From Micromonospora sp. ATCC 39149 (lineage in GTDB: Bacteria > Actinomycetota > Actinomycetes > Mycobacteriales > Micromonosporaceae): a stretch of DNA of 64,000 bases. The translations under genes and the position numbers were made by a program. The notes under the pieces were generated by a model. It was given only the letters and a program-made list of their open reading frames with translations. It had not been told where the DNA came from and made no database searches. Below are positions 7,676 through 15,705 of the stretch, in pieces; the stretch's first letter is position 1; the number at the start of each line of letters is the position of its first letter. The DNA lies in contig NZ_GG657738.1 of NCBI RefSeq assembly GCF_000158815.1, forward strand, positions 2,168,551 through 2,232,550, in the 5' to 3' direction.

Positions 7676-9631
7676 ATGCATCTGACACACCCGATCCACC
7701 GCGCCCGACGGCCGCTCGCCGCGCTCGCGGCCACCGTGCTGGCCGCCGCCGCGCTGGTCGGCTGCTCGTCCGATGACGGCCCGGAATCGACCGTCGACGC
7801 CTTTCTGTCCGGTTGGGGCAAGCGCGACCTCCAGGCCGTCGGTTTCGTCACCCCGGCCGGGCTGAAGGTTCCCGCCGCCGACGTGACGCGTCAGATCCGC
7901 GAACTCTCCGGCGAACTGGCCGACACCCCGCCGACGCTACGCCGCACCGGCGACCCGAAGGTCGACGCGAACATCGCGACCGCCGGGGTCCGGATAGCGT
8001 GGGCCCTGCCCGGCGGCATCCGCTGGGAGTACGACCGCCAGCTACGGCTCACCACGGGCGACGACGGGCGGTGGCGGGTGATCTGGGAGCCGCAGGTGGT
8101 GCACGAGCAGCTCACCGATGGCGACCGGCTCGCGTTGCGCCGCGACGCCGCGCCCCGCGCCGGGGTGCTCGACGGCGCGGGCAAGCCGATCGTGACGCCC
8201 CGCCCCGTGGTCCGCGTCGGGCTGCAACCGAGCGAGGTCACCGACGTCAAGGCGGTGTCTCGGCAGCTCGACGCCGCGTTCCGGGCGATCCGGCCGGCCA
8301 TCACCCCACCGGTCGACCTCTCCGACCTGCCCAAACGCCTCGCCGACGCCGACCCCGGCGCGTTCGTCGAGGTGGTGACGCTGCGCGACGAGGCGTACCG
8401 GCAGATCCGTTCCCGCGTCTACGACCTGCCCGGCACCAAGTTCCGGGCCGAGAAGCTCGACCTGGCCCCGACGCGCGAGTTCGCCCGGGCGCTGCTCGGC
8501 TCGGTCGACCAGGCCCAGGCCGACGACCTGGCCGCCCACCCCGACCGGTACCGCCGGGGCGACCTCGTCGGCCACGGCGGCCTCCAGGGCCGGTACGACG
8601 AGCGGCTGCGCGGCGCACCCGGGCTCACCGTGATAAGCGAGCGACCGGGGCCGGACGGCACCCTCGTGCCGACCGGCACGGAACTGTTCCGGCAGGAGCC
8701 GAAGCCCGGCCAGGCGGTGCGGACCACCCTCGACGTGGCCACCCAGAACGCCGCCGACGCCGCGCTGCGCGGCGAGAAGCGCCGCTCCGCCCTGGTGGCG
8801 GTGCGGGTCAGCGACGGCGCGGTGCTGGCCGCCGCGAACGGCCCGGGTGCCGCCGGCGAGAACCTCGCGTTCACCGCCCAGGTGCCGCCCGGTTCGACGT
8901 TCAAGATGGTCAGTGCCCTCGGCCTGCTGGACCGGGGCGCGGTCACCCTGGCCGGCCCGGTCGCCTGCCCGAAGACGTTCACCGTGGACGGCAGGTCATT
9001 CAAGAACTCCGACAACTTCGCCCTCGGCACCGTCCCGTTCCGCACCGACTTCGCGAAGTCCTGCAACACGGCGTTCGCCGCGCTAGCCCCGAAGCTCGGC
9101 CCCGACGGCCTCGCCCAGACCGGCCGGGCGCTCGGCCTGGAGGCCGAGTGGGACCTCGGCGTGGACGCGTTCACCGGCAAGGTTTCCGCCAACGGCTCCC
9201 CCGCCGAGCAGGCCGCCGCCGCGTTCGGGCAGGGCACCACCGTGGTCAGCCCGCTGGCCATGGCCGCCGCCACCGCCGCCGTCGCCCGGGGCCGCTGGGA
9301 GCAGCCGAAGCTCGTCGCCGACCCGGCCCCGGCCAAGGCCGCGCCCGCCGGGCCGCAGCTCAAGCCGGAGTCGGTCGAGCCGCTGCGCACGATGATGCGC
9401 GAGGTGGTCACCGCCGGCACCGCCACCGCCCTCGCCGACGCCCCCGGCGGCCCCGTACACGGCAAGACCGGCACCGCCGAGTACGACGACAACCCCGCGC
9501 ACACCCACGCATGGTTCGTCGGTTGGCAGGGCGACGTGGCGTTCGCGGTCTTCGTGGAGCAGGGCGGGTCGAGCGGGGCGAGCGCGGTCCCGATCAGCGA
9601 GCGCTTCCTGCGCGCTCTGGCCGCCAGCTGA
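7676..9631 (+). CDS. lipoprotein penicillin-binding transpeptidase with MecA-type N-terminal domain
   Basis: This 651-residue D,D-transpeptidase cross-links peptidoglycan outside the membrane. The start at 7676 follows GGAGG at 7661-7665. Residues 1-25 form a lipoprotein signal ending in the lipobox LVGC. Next come a MecA-N/NTF2-like domain (about 32-150), a PBP dimerisation segment and the transpeptidase domain. The catalytic motifs are S407-T-F-K410, S462-C-N464 and K597-T-G-T600. The SCN form of the second motif is uncommon but fits the SxN pattern. Proteins with this layout are often annotated as penicillin-binding protein 2-like. The gene stands alone, and its 3' end overlaps the reading frame of the convergent arginase-family gene by 38 bp. 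Confidence 0.9.
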   Translation: MHLTHPIHRARRPLAALAATVLAAAALVGCSSDDGPESTVDAFLSGWGKRDLQAVGFVTPAGLKVPAADVTRQIRELSGELADTPPTLRRTGDPKVDANIATAGVRIAWALPGGIRWEYDRQLRLTTGDDGRWRVIWEPQVVHEQLTDGDRLALRRDAAPRAGVLDGAGKPIVTPRPVVRVGLQPSEVTDVKAVSRQLDAAFRAIRPAITPPVDLSDLPKRLADADPGAFVEVVTLRDEAYRQIRSRVYDLPGTKFRAEKLDLAPTREFARALLGSVDQAQADDLAAHPDRYRRGDLVGHGGLQGRYDERLRGAPGLTVISERPGPDGTLVPTGTELFRQEPKPGQAVRTTLDVATQNAADAALRGEKRRSALVAVRVSDGAVLAAANGPGAAGENLAFTAQVPPGSTFKMVSALGLLDRGAVTLAGPVACPKTFTVDGRSFKNSDNFALGTVPFRTDFAKSCNTAFAALAPKLGPDGLAQTGRALGLEAEWDLGVDAFTGKVSANGSPAEQAAAAFGQGTTVVSPLAMAAATAAVARGRWEQPKLVADPAPAKAAPAGPQLKPESVEPLRTMMREVVTAGTATALADAPGGPVHGKTGTAEYDDNPAHTHAWFVGWQGDVAFAVFVEQGGSSGASAVPISERFLRALAAS

Positions 9632-11060
9632 CCGCCGCCGGAATGGGATCGCACCGGGCTGCCATGTCGACGACATGGGGGCATCCCGCCGCTCGGATAC
9701 CGCCATGTCCCCGACACGGCGGCGGCCAGCGGGGCCCGTCGGTCAGGCGATGCCGGCCGCGGGCCGTGGCGGGCCGCCGTCCTCGGGGGCCGGCGGGGCG
9801 TCGCCCGGGGCCGCCCCGGTGACCCTGCGCAACAGGCCCGGCCCGGCCGAAGCGGGCGGGCCCGACGGGCTCCAGCACCGGCGCGCCCCCGGCGGGGCCC
9901 GGCGGGGAGCCCCCGACGAGGTCGGAACCCTCCACCGGTCCAGCCGGTCCTCCCACCCCGTCCAGGGGCCCGTCCATGGTTTCGCCCACCCCAGCGGGGT
10001 CCTTCGGTGCCGCAGCCGCGACCAGGGGATCAGCCGCGACCTTGCTCGGGGCGGCGGATCGGGCGGGCATGCGGCGGGGCTCCGGTGCGGCCGGAAGCAG
10101 GCGAGGCTCCGAGGGGGCCGGGAGCAGGCGGGGCGGCACCGCGCTCGGGGCGGTCACCGGGGCCAGCCCGGCCACCACCGTGTTCACGATCTCGGCGGCG
10201 TACGCGCCGTCGGAGTCGTAGTCGGGGTCGAAGACGGTCAACTCCACGCCGAGGCAGTGCGGGGTGTCGACCAGGCCGGCGAGCAGGATCTCCAGCTCGG
10301 CGAAGGCGATGCCGCCCGGGTCCGGGGCGTCGACCGCCGGCATCACCGCCGGGTCGAGCACGTCCACGTCGACGTGCACCCAGTATCCGGCGCAGTCAGC
10401 CAGCTCCTCGTGGGCCCACTGGGCGGTGCGGGCCGCGCCCTCGGCGCGCAGCGCCGGCACCGGCCGGGTGGTGATCCCGGCGGCCTGGAGGTCGAGGCGG
10501 TACTCGTCCTGGGCCCGGATGCCGAGGACCACCACGTCGATGTCGCGGAAGTAGGGCCGCCGCCCCTCGATCGCGGCCAGGTCTGCCTGCCCCCGGCCGG
10601 TGACGAGGGCCAGGTCCTCCCCCGCCGCCGCGCCGACGTACGAGGCGTTGCCGGGGTGCCGGAAGTCGGAGTGGCCGTCGACGAACACCAGCCCGATCCG
10701 CCCGCCGACCGCCTCGCCGAGCCGGTGCATGGCCAGCGCCGAGCCGAGCAGGATCGAACAGTCCCCGCCGAGGACGAGCGGAAACTCCCCCCGGTCGATG
10801 ATCGCCCCGATCCGGTCGGCCAGCGCCGCCGAGTACGCGGCGATCTCCGAGGCGTGGCAGACGCCGTCGCCGGGGCGCCAGTCGCCCGGGTCGTACCGGG
10901 GCGGGGTGAGGCAACCGGCGTCGCGCGCCCGCAATCGGGCGAGCAGGCCCTGGTCGCGCAGCGCTCCCGGCGCCTTGGCGCAGCCGGGGACCGCGGTGGG
11001 GGTGGGCGGGCGCAGCCCGAGGTTGGACGGCGCGTCGAGGACGGCGATCCGGCGCATCAT
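9594..11060 (-). CDS. arginase/agmatinase-family protein with run-on C-terminal tail
   Basis: The first about 300 of 488 residues form a ureohydrolase fold. The expected metal ligands are D128, H130 and D132 (VDGHSDF) and D231 and D233 (VDVDVLDP). The first ligand, normally His in GGDHS, is Cys101 here (GGDCS), a variant that may alter metal or substrate, so I do not call it arginase proper. Residues about 302-488 are a Pro/Ala/Gly/Arg-rich tail without recognisable domains that crosses an inverted-repeat element and overlaps the convergent PBP gene. The tail looks like translation into former intergenic DNA. The first of two adjacent ATGs at 11060 has GGGAG close upstream. It lies 64 bp after the thioredoxin-like gene, probably in one transcript. 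Confidence 0.8.
   Translation of the reverse strand: MMRRIAVLDAPSNLGLRPPTPTAVPGCAKAPGALRDQGLLARLRARDAGCLTPPRYDPGDWRPGDGVCHASEIAAYSAALADRIGAIIDRGEFPLVLGGDCSILLGSALAMHRLGEAVGGRIGLVFVDGHSDFRHPGNASYVGAAAGEDLALVTGRGQADLAAIEGRRPYFRDIDVVVLGIRAQDEYRLDLQAAGITTRPVPALRAEGAARTAQWAHEELADCAGYWVHVDVDVLDPAVMPAVDAPDPGGIAFAELEILLAGLVDTPHCLGVELTVFDPDYDSDGAYAAEIVNTVVAGLAPVTAPSAVPPRLLPAPSEPRLLPAAPEPRRMPARSAAPSKVAADPLVAAAAPKDPAGVGETMDGPLDGVGGPAGPVEGSDLVGGSPPGPAGGAPVLEPVGPARFGRAGPVAQGHRGGPGRRPAGPRGRRPATARGRHRLTDGPRWPPPCRGHGGIRAAGCPHVVDMAARCDPIPAAVSWRPERAGSAR
9666..9715. repeat. 50-bp inverted repeat, imperfect copy of the element at 32901
   Basis: Arms of 21 bases at 9666-9686 and 9695-9715 flank an 8-base loop. 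They match each other at 17 of 21 positions and share the GACATGGGGGCATCC core with the perfect palindrome at 32901-32950, with identical arm and loop lengths. The copy lies inside the tail-coding part of the arginase-family frame. Confidence 0.7.
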
Positions 11061-11124
11061 TGGCTCCCGTCCTCGTGGTCGGGCGGGCCGGCGAACGCCG
11101 GCCCGCGCTGGCGTACGGCGGAAC

Positions 11125-12039
11125 TCAGAACAGGGCGCTGGCCAGGGCCCGGCGGGCGGAGGCGACGGCGGGGTCGTCCTGACCGGCGACGGTGAACAGG
11201 CCGACCAGGTGCTGGCGTACCTTCTCCCGGTCCTCGCCGGCGGTGCGGCGGACCAGTCCGACCAGCCGGGCGTACGCCTGCTCGGCCATGCCGCTGAGCA
11301 CCTCGATGTCGGCGGCGAGCAGCTGGGCCTCGACGTCGTCGGGGTTGGCCTCGGCGGCGGCGAGCGCCGCGCCCGGCTCGGCGCCGGCAACCCGGCGGGC
11401 CAGCCCGACCTGGGCCAGGCCGGCCTCGGCCGCGGCGTCCGCCGGCGACTCGGCCAGGATCTTCTTGTACGCCTGCTCGGCGGCATCCAGGTCGCCGCTC
11501 ATCAGGGCGTCGTCGGCCGCGTCGAGGCGCGGGTCCTCCGGCTCGGCGACGCTGACCCCGCCGGCCTTGAGCACCGCGCCGATCCACTGTCGCAGCTGCG
11601 CCTCGGGGACCACCCCGGAGAACGCGTCGACGGGCCGGCCGCCGACCACGGCGTAGACGGTGGGGATCCCCTGCACCTGGAACATCTGAGCGATCCGGGG
11701 ATTGTCCTGGACGTCGATGCGGGCGAGTGTCCACGCGCCACCGCCCTCGGCGGCCAGCCGCTCCAGGACCGGGGCGAACTGGTCGCTCTCCGGGTACCCG
11801 GCCGCGCCGAAGAAGACCACCACGGGCATGGCGGTGGACCGTTCGAGCACCTCGGCCTGGAGATTCGCCTCTGTCACGTCGACCACCGAGCTGCCGCCGG
11901 CAACGGCCGGCAGACTGGAGGACGGGCCGGCCTGGGCCGGTGTGTTGGTTCGGGCGGAGGCCGGTGCGGTGCCGCGCAGTGCGCTGAGGTCGACCGCGCC
12001 GCGGGTGAAGATCGACGAGGTGATCCGTGGGTCGCTCAT
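11125..12039 (-). CDS. thioredoxin-fold/TPR co-chaperone of the YbbN/CnoX type
   Basis: This 304-residue cytosolic protein has a low-complexity N-terminus (1-45), a thioredoxin-like domain (about 50-155) and a TPR-like helical region (about 170-304: DAAEQAYKKILAESPADAAAEAGLAQ). Where thioredoxin has CGPC this protein has YPES (GAAGYPESDQFAPVLERL), so it cannot do dithiol chemistry. This matches the holdase/co-chaperone role known for CnoX/YbbN. GAGACT lies 8 nt before the ATG with no Shine-Dalgarno, suggesting a leaderless start. The arginase-family gene follows 64 bp downstream. Confidence 0.85.
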   Translation of the reverse strand: MSDPRITSSIFTRGAVDLSALRGTAPASARTNTPAQAGPSSSLPAVAGGSSVVDVTEANLQAEVLERSTAMPVVVFFGAAGYPESDQFAPVLERLAAEGGGAWTLARIDVQDNPRIAQMFQVQGIPTVYAVVGGRPVDAFSGVVPEAQLRQWIGAVLKAGGVSVAEPEDPRLDAADDALMSGDLDAAEQAYKKILAESPADAAAEAGLAQVGLARRVAGAEPGAALAAAEANPDDVEAQLLAADIEVLSGMAEQAYARLVGLVRRTAGEDREKVRQHLVGLFTVAGQDDPAVASARRALASALF

Positions 12040-12117
12040 GGTTGTCTAGTCTCGCACGTGTCCCGCCGAACTCAGATTAACCGCGACGGCGACAGTTGCG
12101 ACTCTCACCCCTGCTCA

Positions 12118-12235
12118 ACCCCGCTCCCACCCCACCCCGCCCGACACCCTCACCGCCACCCCTGCGCGCCCTGACCCCGGCCCCGCGCAGGGGTGCGGGC
12201 GGAAGGCGGGGCGGGGGTGAGGGTGGGGTGGGGCT
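12118..12235. terminator. large G/C-skewed inverted repeat downstream of icmA
   Basis: CCCCTGCGCG at 12159-12168 and CGCGCAGGGG at 12184-12193 form a hairpin. Outer C-rich (CCCACCCCACCCCGCCC) and G-rich (GGGTGAGGGTGGGGTGGGG) flanks can extend it. It immediately follows the icmA stop and probably terminates it. The G-rich side has many GGG-GGGGG runs and could form a quadruplex instead. Confidence 0.5.
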
Positions 12236-13922
12236 AGAAGCGGGCGGGTTCGCGGTAGGTGCCCCATTCGGCGCGGAGGGCGTCGCAGATCTCGCCGAGG
12301 GTGGCCTCGGCGCGGACGGCGTCGAGCATGGCCGGGATCATGTTCTCCCCGGTGCGGCTGACCTCGACCATCCGGGCCACCCCCGCCCGAACCGCCGGCT
12401 CGTCGCGGGCCGCCTTGCGCTCGGCGAGCACCCGGCGCTGCTCCACCTCCACCTCGTGCGAGATGCGCAGGATCTCCAGGTTCTTGGCGATCGTGCCGGT
12501 GTGGCAGTTGACGCCGACGATCCTCTTGTCGCCCTTCTCGAGGGCCTGCTGGTAGACGAAGGCGGACTCGGCGATGTGGCCGGTGAACCAGCCGTCCTCG
12601 ATGCCGCGCAGGAGGCCGGAGGTCATCGGTCCGATCTGGTGTGGACCGTCGCCGCCGAGCTGCCGGATCCGGGCGAAGATCTCCTCCGCCTCGGCCTCGA
12701 TCTTGTCGGTGAGCGCCTCGACGTACCAGGAGCCGCCGAGCGGGTCGGCCACGTTCACCACGCCGGTCTCCTCCATCAACACCTGCTGGGTACGCAGGGC
12801 GATCTCGGCAGACTCGTCGGTGGGCAGCGCGAGGGTCTCGTCGAGGGCGTTGGTGTGCAGCGAGTTGGTCCCGCCGAGCACTGCGGCGAGCGCCTCGACG
12901 GCGGTGCGTACGACGTTGTTGACCGGCTGCTGGGCGGTCAGCGACACCCCTGCGGTCTGGGTGTGGAACCGTAGCCAGAGAGCCTTCTGGCTGGTGGCGC
13001 CGTAGACGTCGCGCAGCCACCGGGCCCAGATCCGGCGGGCGGCCCGGAACTTGGCGATCTCCTCGAAGAAGTCCACGTGGGAGTCGAAGAAGAAGCTCAA
13101 CCCCGGGGCGAAGACGTTGACGTCCAGCCCACGCGACAGCCCCAGCTCGACGTAGCCGAACCCGTCGGCGAGGGTGTACGCCAGCTCCTGCGCGGCCGTC
13201 GCGCCGGCCTCCCTGATGTGGTACCCGGAGACGGACAGCGGCTTGTACCGGGGGATCTCGCGCGCGCAGTACTCCATCAGGTCGCCGATCAGGCGCAGGT
13301 GCGGCTCGGGGTCGAAGAGCCACTCCTTCTGCGCGATGTACTCCTTGAAGATGTCCGTCTGGAGGGTCCCGTCCAGGGTGGACGGGTCGGCACCCTGCCG
13401 CTCGGCGGCGACGAGGTACATGCAGAAGACCGGCACGGCCGGGCCGGAGATGGTCATCGAGGTGGTGACGCCGGCCAGGTCGATGCCGTCGAAGAGGACC
13501 TCCATGTCGGCGGCGCTGTCTACCGCGACGCCGCAGTGCCCGACCTCACCGAGCGACTGCGGGTCGTCGGAGTCCCGTCCCATGAGGGTGGGCATGTCGA
13601 AGGCGACGGAGAGGCCGCCGCCGCCGGCACCGAGGATCATCTTGTAGCGCTCGTTGGTCTGCCGGGCGTTGCCGAAGCCGGCGAACTGCCGGATGGTCCA
13701 GGTCCGCCCCCGGTAGCCGGTGGGGTGGAGGCCCCTGGTGTACGGGTACTCGCCCGGCCAGCCGATCCGCTCGAAGCCGGGGTACGCCATCCCCTCCGGG
13801 GGGCCGTACACCGGATCCACGGTCATCCCGGACAGGGTGGTGAAGTCCGCGTCCCGCTTGCGCGCGGCGTCGTAGCGGGCCTGCCAGCGGGCCCGTCCGG
13901 CAGCGATCTCGTCGGCGTCCAT
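12234..13922 (-). CDS. icmA: isobutyryl-CoA mutase large subunit
   Basis: This 562-residue enzyme carries out the adenosylcobalamin-dependent rearrangement of isobutyryl-CoA to n-butyryl-CoA, linking valine breakdown and butyrate units. It has the mutase TIM-barrel ([40 protein letters not shown]) but no B12-binding domain, so it needs the small IcmB subunit, which is not in the window. Two residues distinguish IcmA from methylmalonyl-CoA mutase: Phe80 (RQFAGF, Tyr in MCM) and Gln198 (IAQKEW, Arg in MCM). Both sit at the exact positions known for Streptomyces IcmA. The start has an AGGAGGAGCG ribosome site. meaB, thiolase and mce lie about 2-4 kb away. Confidence 0.93.
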   Translation of the reverse strand: MDADEIAAGRARWQARYDAARKRDADFTTLSGMTVDPVYGPPEGMAYPGFERIGWPGEYPYTRGLHPTGYRGRTWTIRQFAGFGNARQTNERYKMILGAGGGGLSVAFDMPTLMGRDSDDPQSLGEVGHCGVAVDSAADMEVLFDGIDLAGVTTSMTISGPAVPVFCMYLVAAERQGADPSTLDGTLQTDIFKEYIAQKEWLFDPEPHLRLIGDLMEYCAREIPRYKPLSVSGYHIREAGATAAQELAYTLADGFGYVELGLSRGLDVNVFAPGLSFFFDSHVDFFEEIAKFRAARRIWARWLRDVYGATSQKALWLRFHTQTAGVSLTAQQPVNNVVRTAVEALAAVLGGTNSLHTNALDETLALPTDESAEIALRTQQVLMEETGVVNVADPLGGSWYVEALTDKIEAEAEEIFARIRQLGGDGPHQIGPMTSGLLRGIEDGWFTGHIAESAFVYQQALEKGDKRIVGVNCHTGTIAKNLEILRISHEVEVEQRRVLAERKAARDEPAVRAGVARMVEVSRTGENMIPAMLDAVRAEATLGEICDALRAEWGTYREPARF

Positions 13923-14018
13923 CCGCGGCGCTCCTCCTCGAGTCCTCGGCTGAGGATCCGAGTGTAGAACGCCGCCCTGAACGATCGCTAAGGAAGTTCG
14001 TACCCGCCGGTAACGAAC

Positions 14019-14423
14019 TCAGGCCGGGGGCACCTCCATCGCCACGTCGTCCACCCGGATGTTGATCTCGTCGGCCCGCAGCCCGTACGCCTCGACCGCC
14101 GCCGAGACCGCCGCCCGCACGGCCTCGGTCACCTGCGGCACCGACTGCCCCGCCGAGATCACCAGCACCAGGTTGACCACGGCCGCGCCGTTGGTGACAT
14201 GCGCCGAGCAGCCCCTTCGCGCGTCACCGACCTGGTCCAGACCGACCTTGTCGAGCACCGCGTTGAAGAACCGGGCCACGTCCCCGCCGAGCTCCACCAC
14301 GCCGGGCACCGACCGGGCGGCGGCCACCGCGATCTTCTCCACCACCTCGTCGGAGACGTGCGTCGTCCCGCCCGCAACCGCGTCCGGCGTCACCCGCAGT
14401 TCCCGCGTCGCCTCGTCGCTCAT
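14019..14423 (-). CDS. Asp23/Gls24-family envelope stress protein
   Basis: This 134-residue protein has the family core (VSDEVVEKIAVAAARSVPGVVEL, then NLVLVISAGQSVPQVTEAVRAAVSAAVE and EINIRVDDV). Members are small cytosolic or membrane-associated proteins linked to envelope stress; the molecular role is not settled. The ATG at 14423 has GGGAG 6 nt upstream, so longer readings of this frame are not used. It stands between icmA and the VOC gene, all on the minus strand. Confidence 0.85.
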   Translation of the reverse strand: MSDEATRELRVTPDAVAGGTTHVSDEVVEKIAVAAARSVPGVVELGGDVARFFNAVLDKVGLDQVGDARRGCSAHVTNGAAVVNLVLVISAGQSVPQVTEAVRAAVSAAVEAYGLRADEINIRVDDVAMEVPPA

Positions 14424-14475
14424 GCTTTCTCCCACCACGTCACCCGCCCCACGGGCGTGAGGCGGTGCGAGCGTA

Positions 14476-14892
14476 CTAGCGCTCGATGTACCGCTCGACA
14501 TACTCCCCCGTCGGTTCGATCGGCGTGATGACGTCGACCAACACCCCGTTGGGGTCCGCCACGATGAAGTGCCGCTGCCCGAAGTCCTCACTACGCAGGT
14601 CCAGCTCGACCCGCAGCCCGCCCTCGACGACGAGCCGCCGCCACTGGGCATCCACATCGGGCACCTCGACGTTGAGCAGCAGCCCGTCCACCGGCTTGCG
14701 GTACCCGTTCGGGATCGTCGGATGAGTGTGGTCCAGAAGCCCGAGTTCGCACGGCACCGGCCCCGGGCGACGCAGGCTCACATACCAGTCCGCCTCGAAG
14801 GTGGTCTCAAAGCCGAACCAGTCGGCGTAGAACGCGTGTGACTCCTTCAGTCGGGTCGTGCAAATCACCGGATAGAAGCTGGTCAAGAGCAT
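14476..14892 (-). CDS. VOC-family (glyoxalase/dioxygenase-like) protein
   Basis: This 138-residue protein has two beta-alpha-beta-beta-beta modules typical of vicinal-oxygen-chelate proteins ([29 protein letters not shown] and [13 protein letters not shown], ending [17 protein letters not shown]). The substrate is unknown; small members often act in resistance or detoxification. The ATG at 14892 is chosen because GGAG lies 5 nt upstream. Two TetR-type operators begin 11 nt upstream, shared with the divergent regulator, so expression is very likely controlled by that TetR protein. Confidence 0.8.
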   Translation of the reverse strand: MLLTSFYPVICTTRLKESHAFYADWFGFETTFEADWYVSLRRPGPVPCELGLLDHTHPTIPNGYRKPVDGLLLNVEVPDVDAQWRRLVVEGGLRVELDLRSEDFGQRHFIVADPNGVLVDVITPIEPTGEYVERYIER

Positions 14893-14902
14893 GGTCACTC
14901 CG

Positions 14903-14925
14903 TTCACATACCGTCGGTATGTGAA
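14903..14925. promoter_or_regulatory. TetR operator 1 (perfect palindrome)
   Basis: Perfect 11-bp arms, TTCACATACCG and CGGTATGTGAA, surround a central T. The site lies in the 103-bp gap between the VOC gene and the tetR gene, next to the VOC start, where binding would block VOC transcription. Confidence 0.8.
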
Positions 14926-14933
14926 CTACGATA

Positions 14934-14956
14934 TTGGCGTACCATCGGTATGTCAA
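14934..14956. promoter_or_regulatory. TetR operator 2 (imperfect)
   Basis: The right half CGGTATGTCAA copies operator 1 with one change, and the left half TTGGCGTACCA is degenerate. Its centre is 31 bp from that of operator 1, close to three helical turns, so two dimers could bind the same DNA face. It covers the likely tetR promoter, suggesting autorepression. Confidence 0.65.
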
Positions 14957-14995
14957 TGTTGGCGCGGCGGGGCCGCAGGCGATGGGCAGGGACAC

Positions 14996-15577
14996 ATGCG
15001 TAGAGCGGAGCAGCGGGAGCAGACCCGGCACACGCTGGTGCGCGAGAGCCGGCGACTCTTCGCGACGCACGGGTACGGGGCGGTCGGCCTCGCCCAGATC
15101 GTCGCCGCCGCCGGCGTGACGAAAGGCGCGCTGTACCACCACTTCGCCGGCAAGGCCGACGTCTTCCGGGCGGTTCTGGAGCTGGTACAGCAGGAGGTCG
15201 CCGCGCAGGTCGTCGCGGCCGCCGAGGCGCAGCACGACCCCTGGGCGCGGCTGACGGCCGGCTGCCGGGCGTTCCTCACCGCGAGCACCGCCCCGCAGGT
15301 TCAGCGGATCATGCTGGTCGACGGGCCGGCGGTACTGGGCTGGGCCGACTGGCGCGCCCTCGACGAGGCGGCCTCGGCGCACCACCTCGCCGAGGCGCTC
15401 ACCGACCTGATCGCCGCCGGGACGATCGCGGCGCAGCCGGTCACGCCGCTGGCCCACCTGCTCTCCGGCGCGATGAACGAGGCCGCGCTCTGGCTCGCCA
15501 CGACGACCAGTCCGCACGCGCTGGAGCAGACCTGCACCGCACTCACCCGCCTGCTGGAAGGGCTCCGCATCCGCTGA
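14996..15577 (+). CDS. TetR-family transcriptional regulator
   Basis: This is a 193-residue repressor. The N-terminal helix-turn-helix is typical: TRHTLVRESRRLFATHGYGAVGLAQIVAAAGVTKGALYHHFAGKADVF, residues about 9-57. The C-terminal ligand and dimer domain resembles AcrR-like members (MLVDGPAVLGWADWRALDE). The ATG at 14996 gives the usual short N-terminus; an earlier in-frame start would place coding sequence across the operators. It is divergent from the VOC gene and probably controls it and itself through the two dyads. Confidence 0.9.
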   Translation: MRRAEQREQTRHTLVRESRRLFATHGYGAVGLAQIVAAAGVTKGALYHHFAGKADVFRAVLELVQQEVAAQVVAAAEAQHDPWARLTAGCRAFLTASTAPQVQRIMLVDGPAVLGWADWRALDEAASAHHLAEALTDLIAAGTIAAQPVTPLAHLLSGAMNEAALWLATTTSPHALEQTCTALTRLLEGLRIR

Positions 15578-15705
15578 CCAACGCGGATCGGAGAGCGGAC
15601 GTCGGGCGCACTCCGCGGACCGACAACGTGGCCAGGGCAGCGCCACCCTGTCGGCCCGCTCAGCCCGACGGTGTCCACACCGACGCGGCGCTTACCGCGC
15701 TGGAC

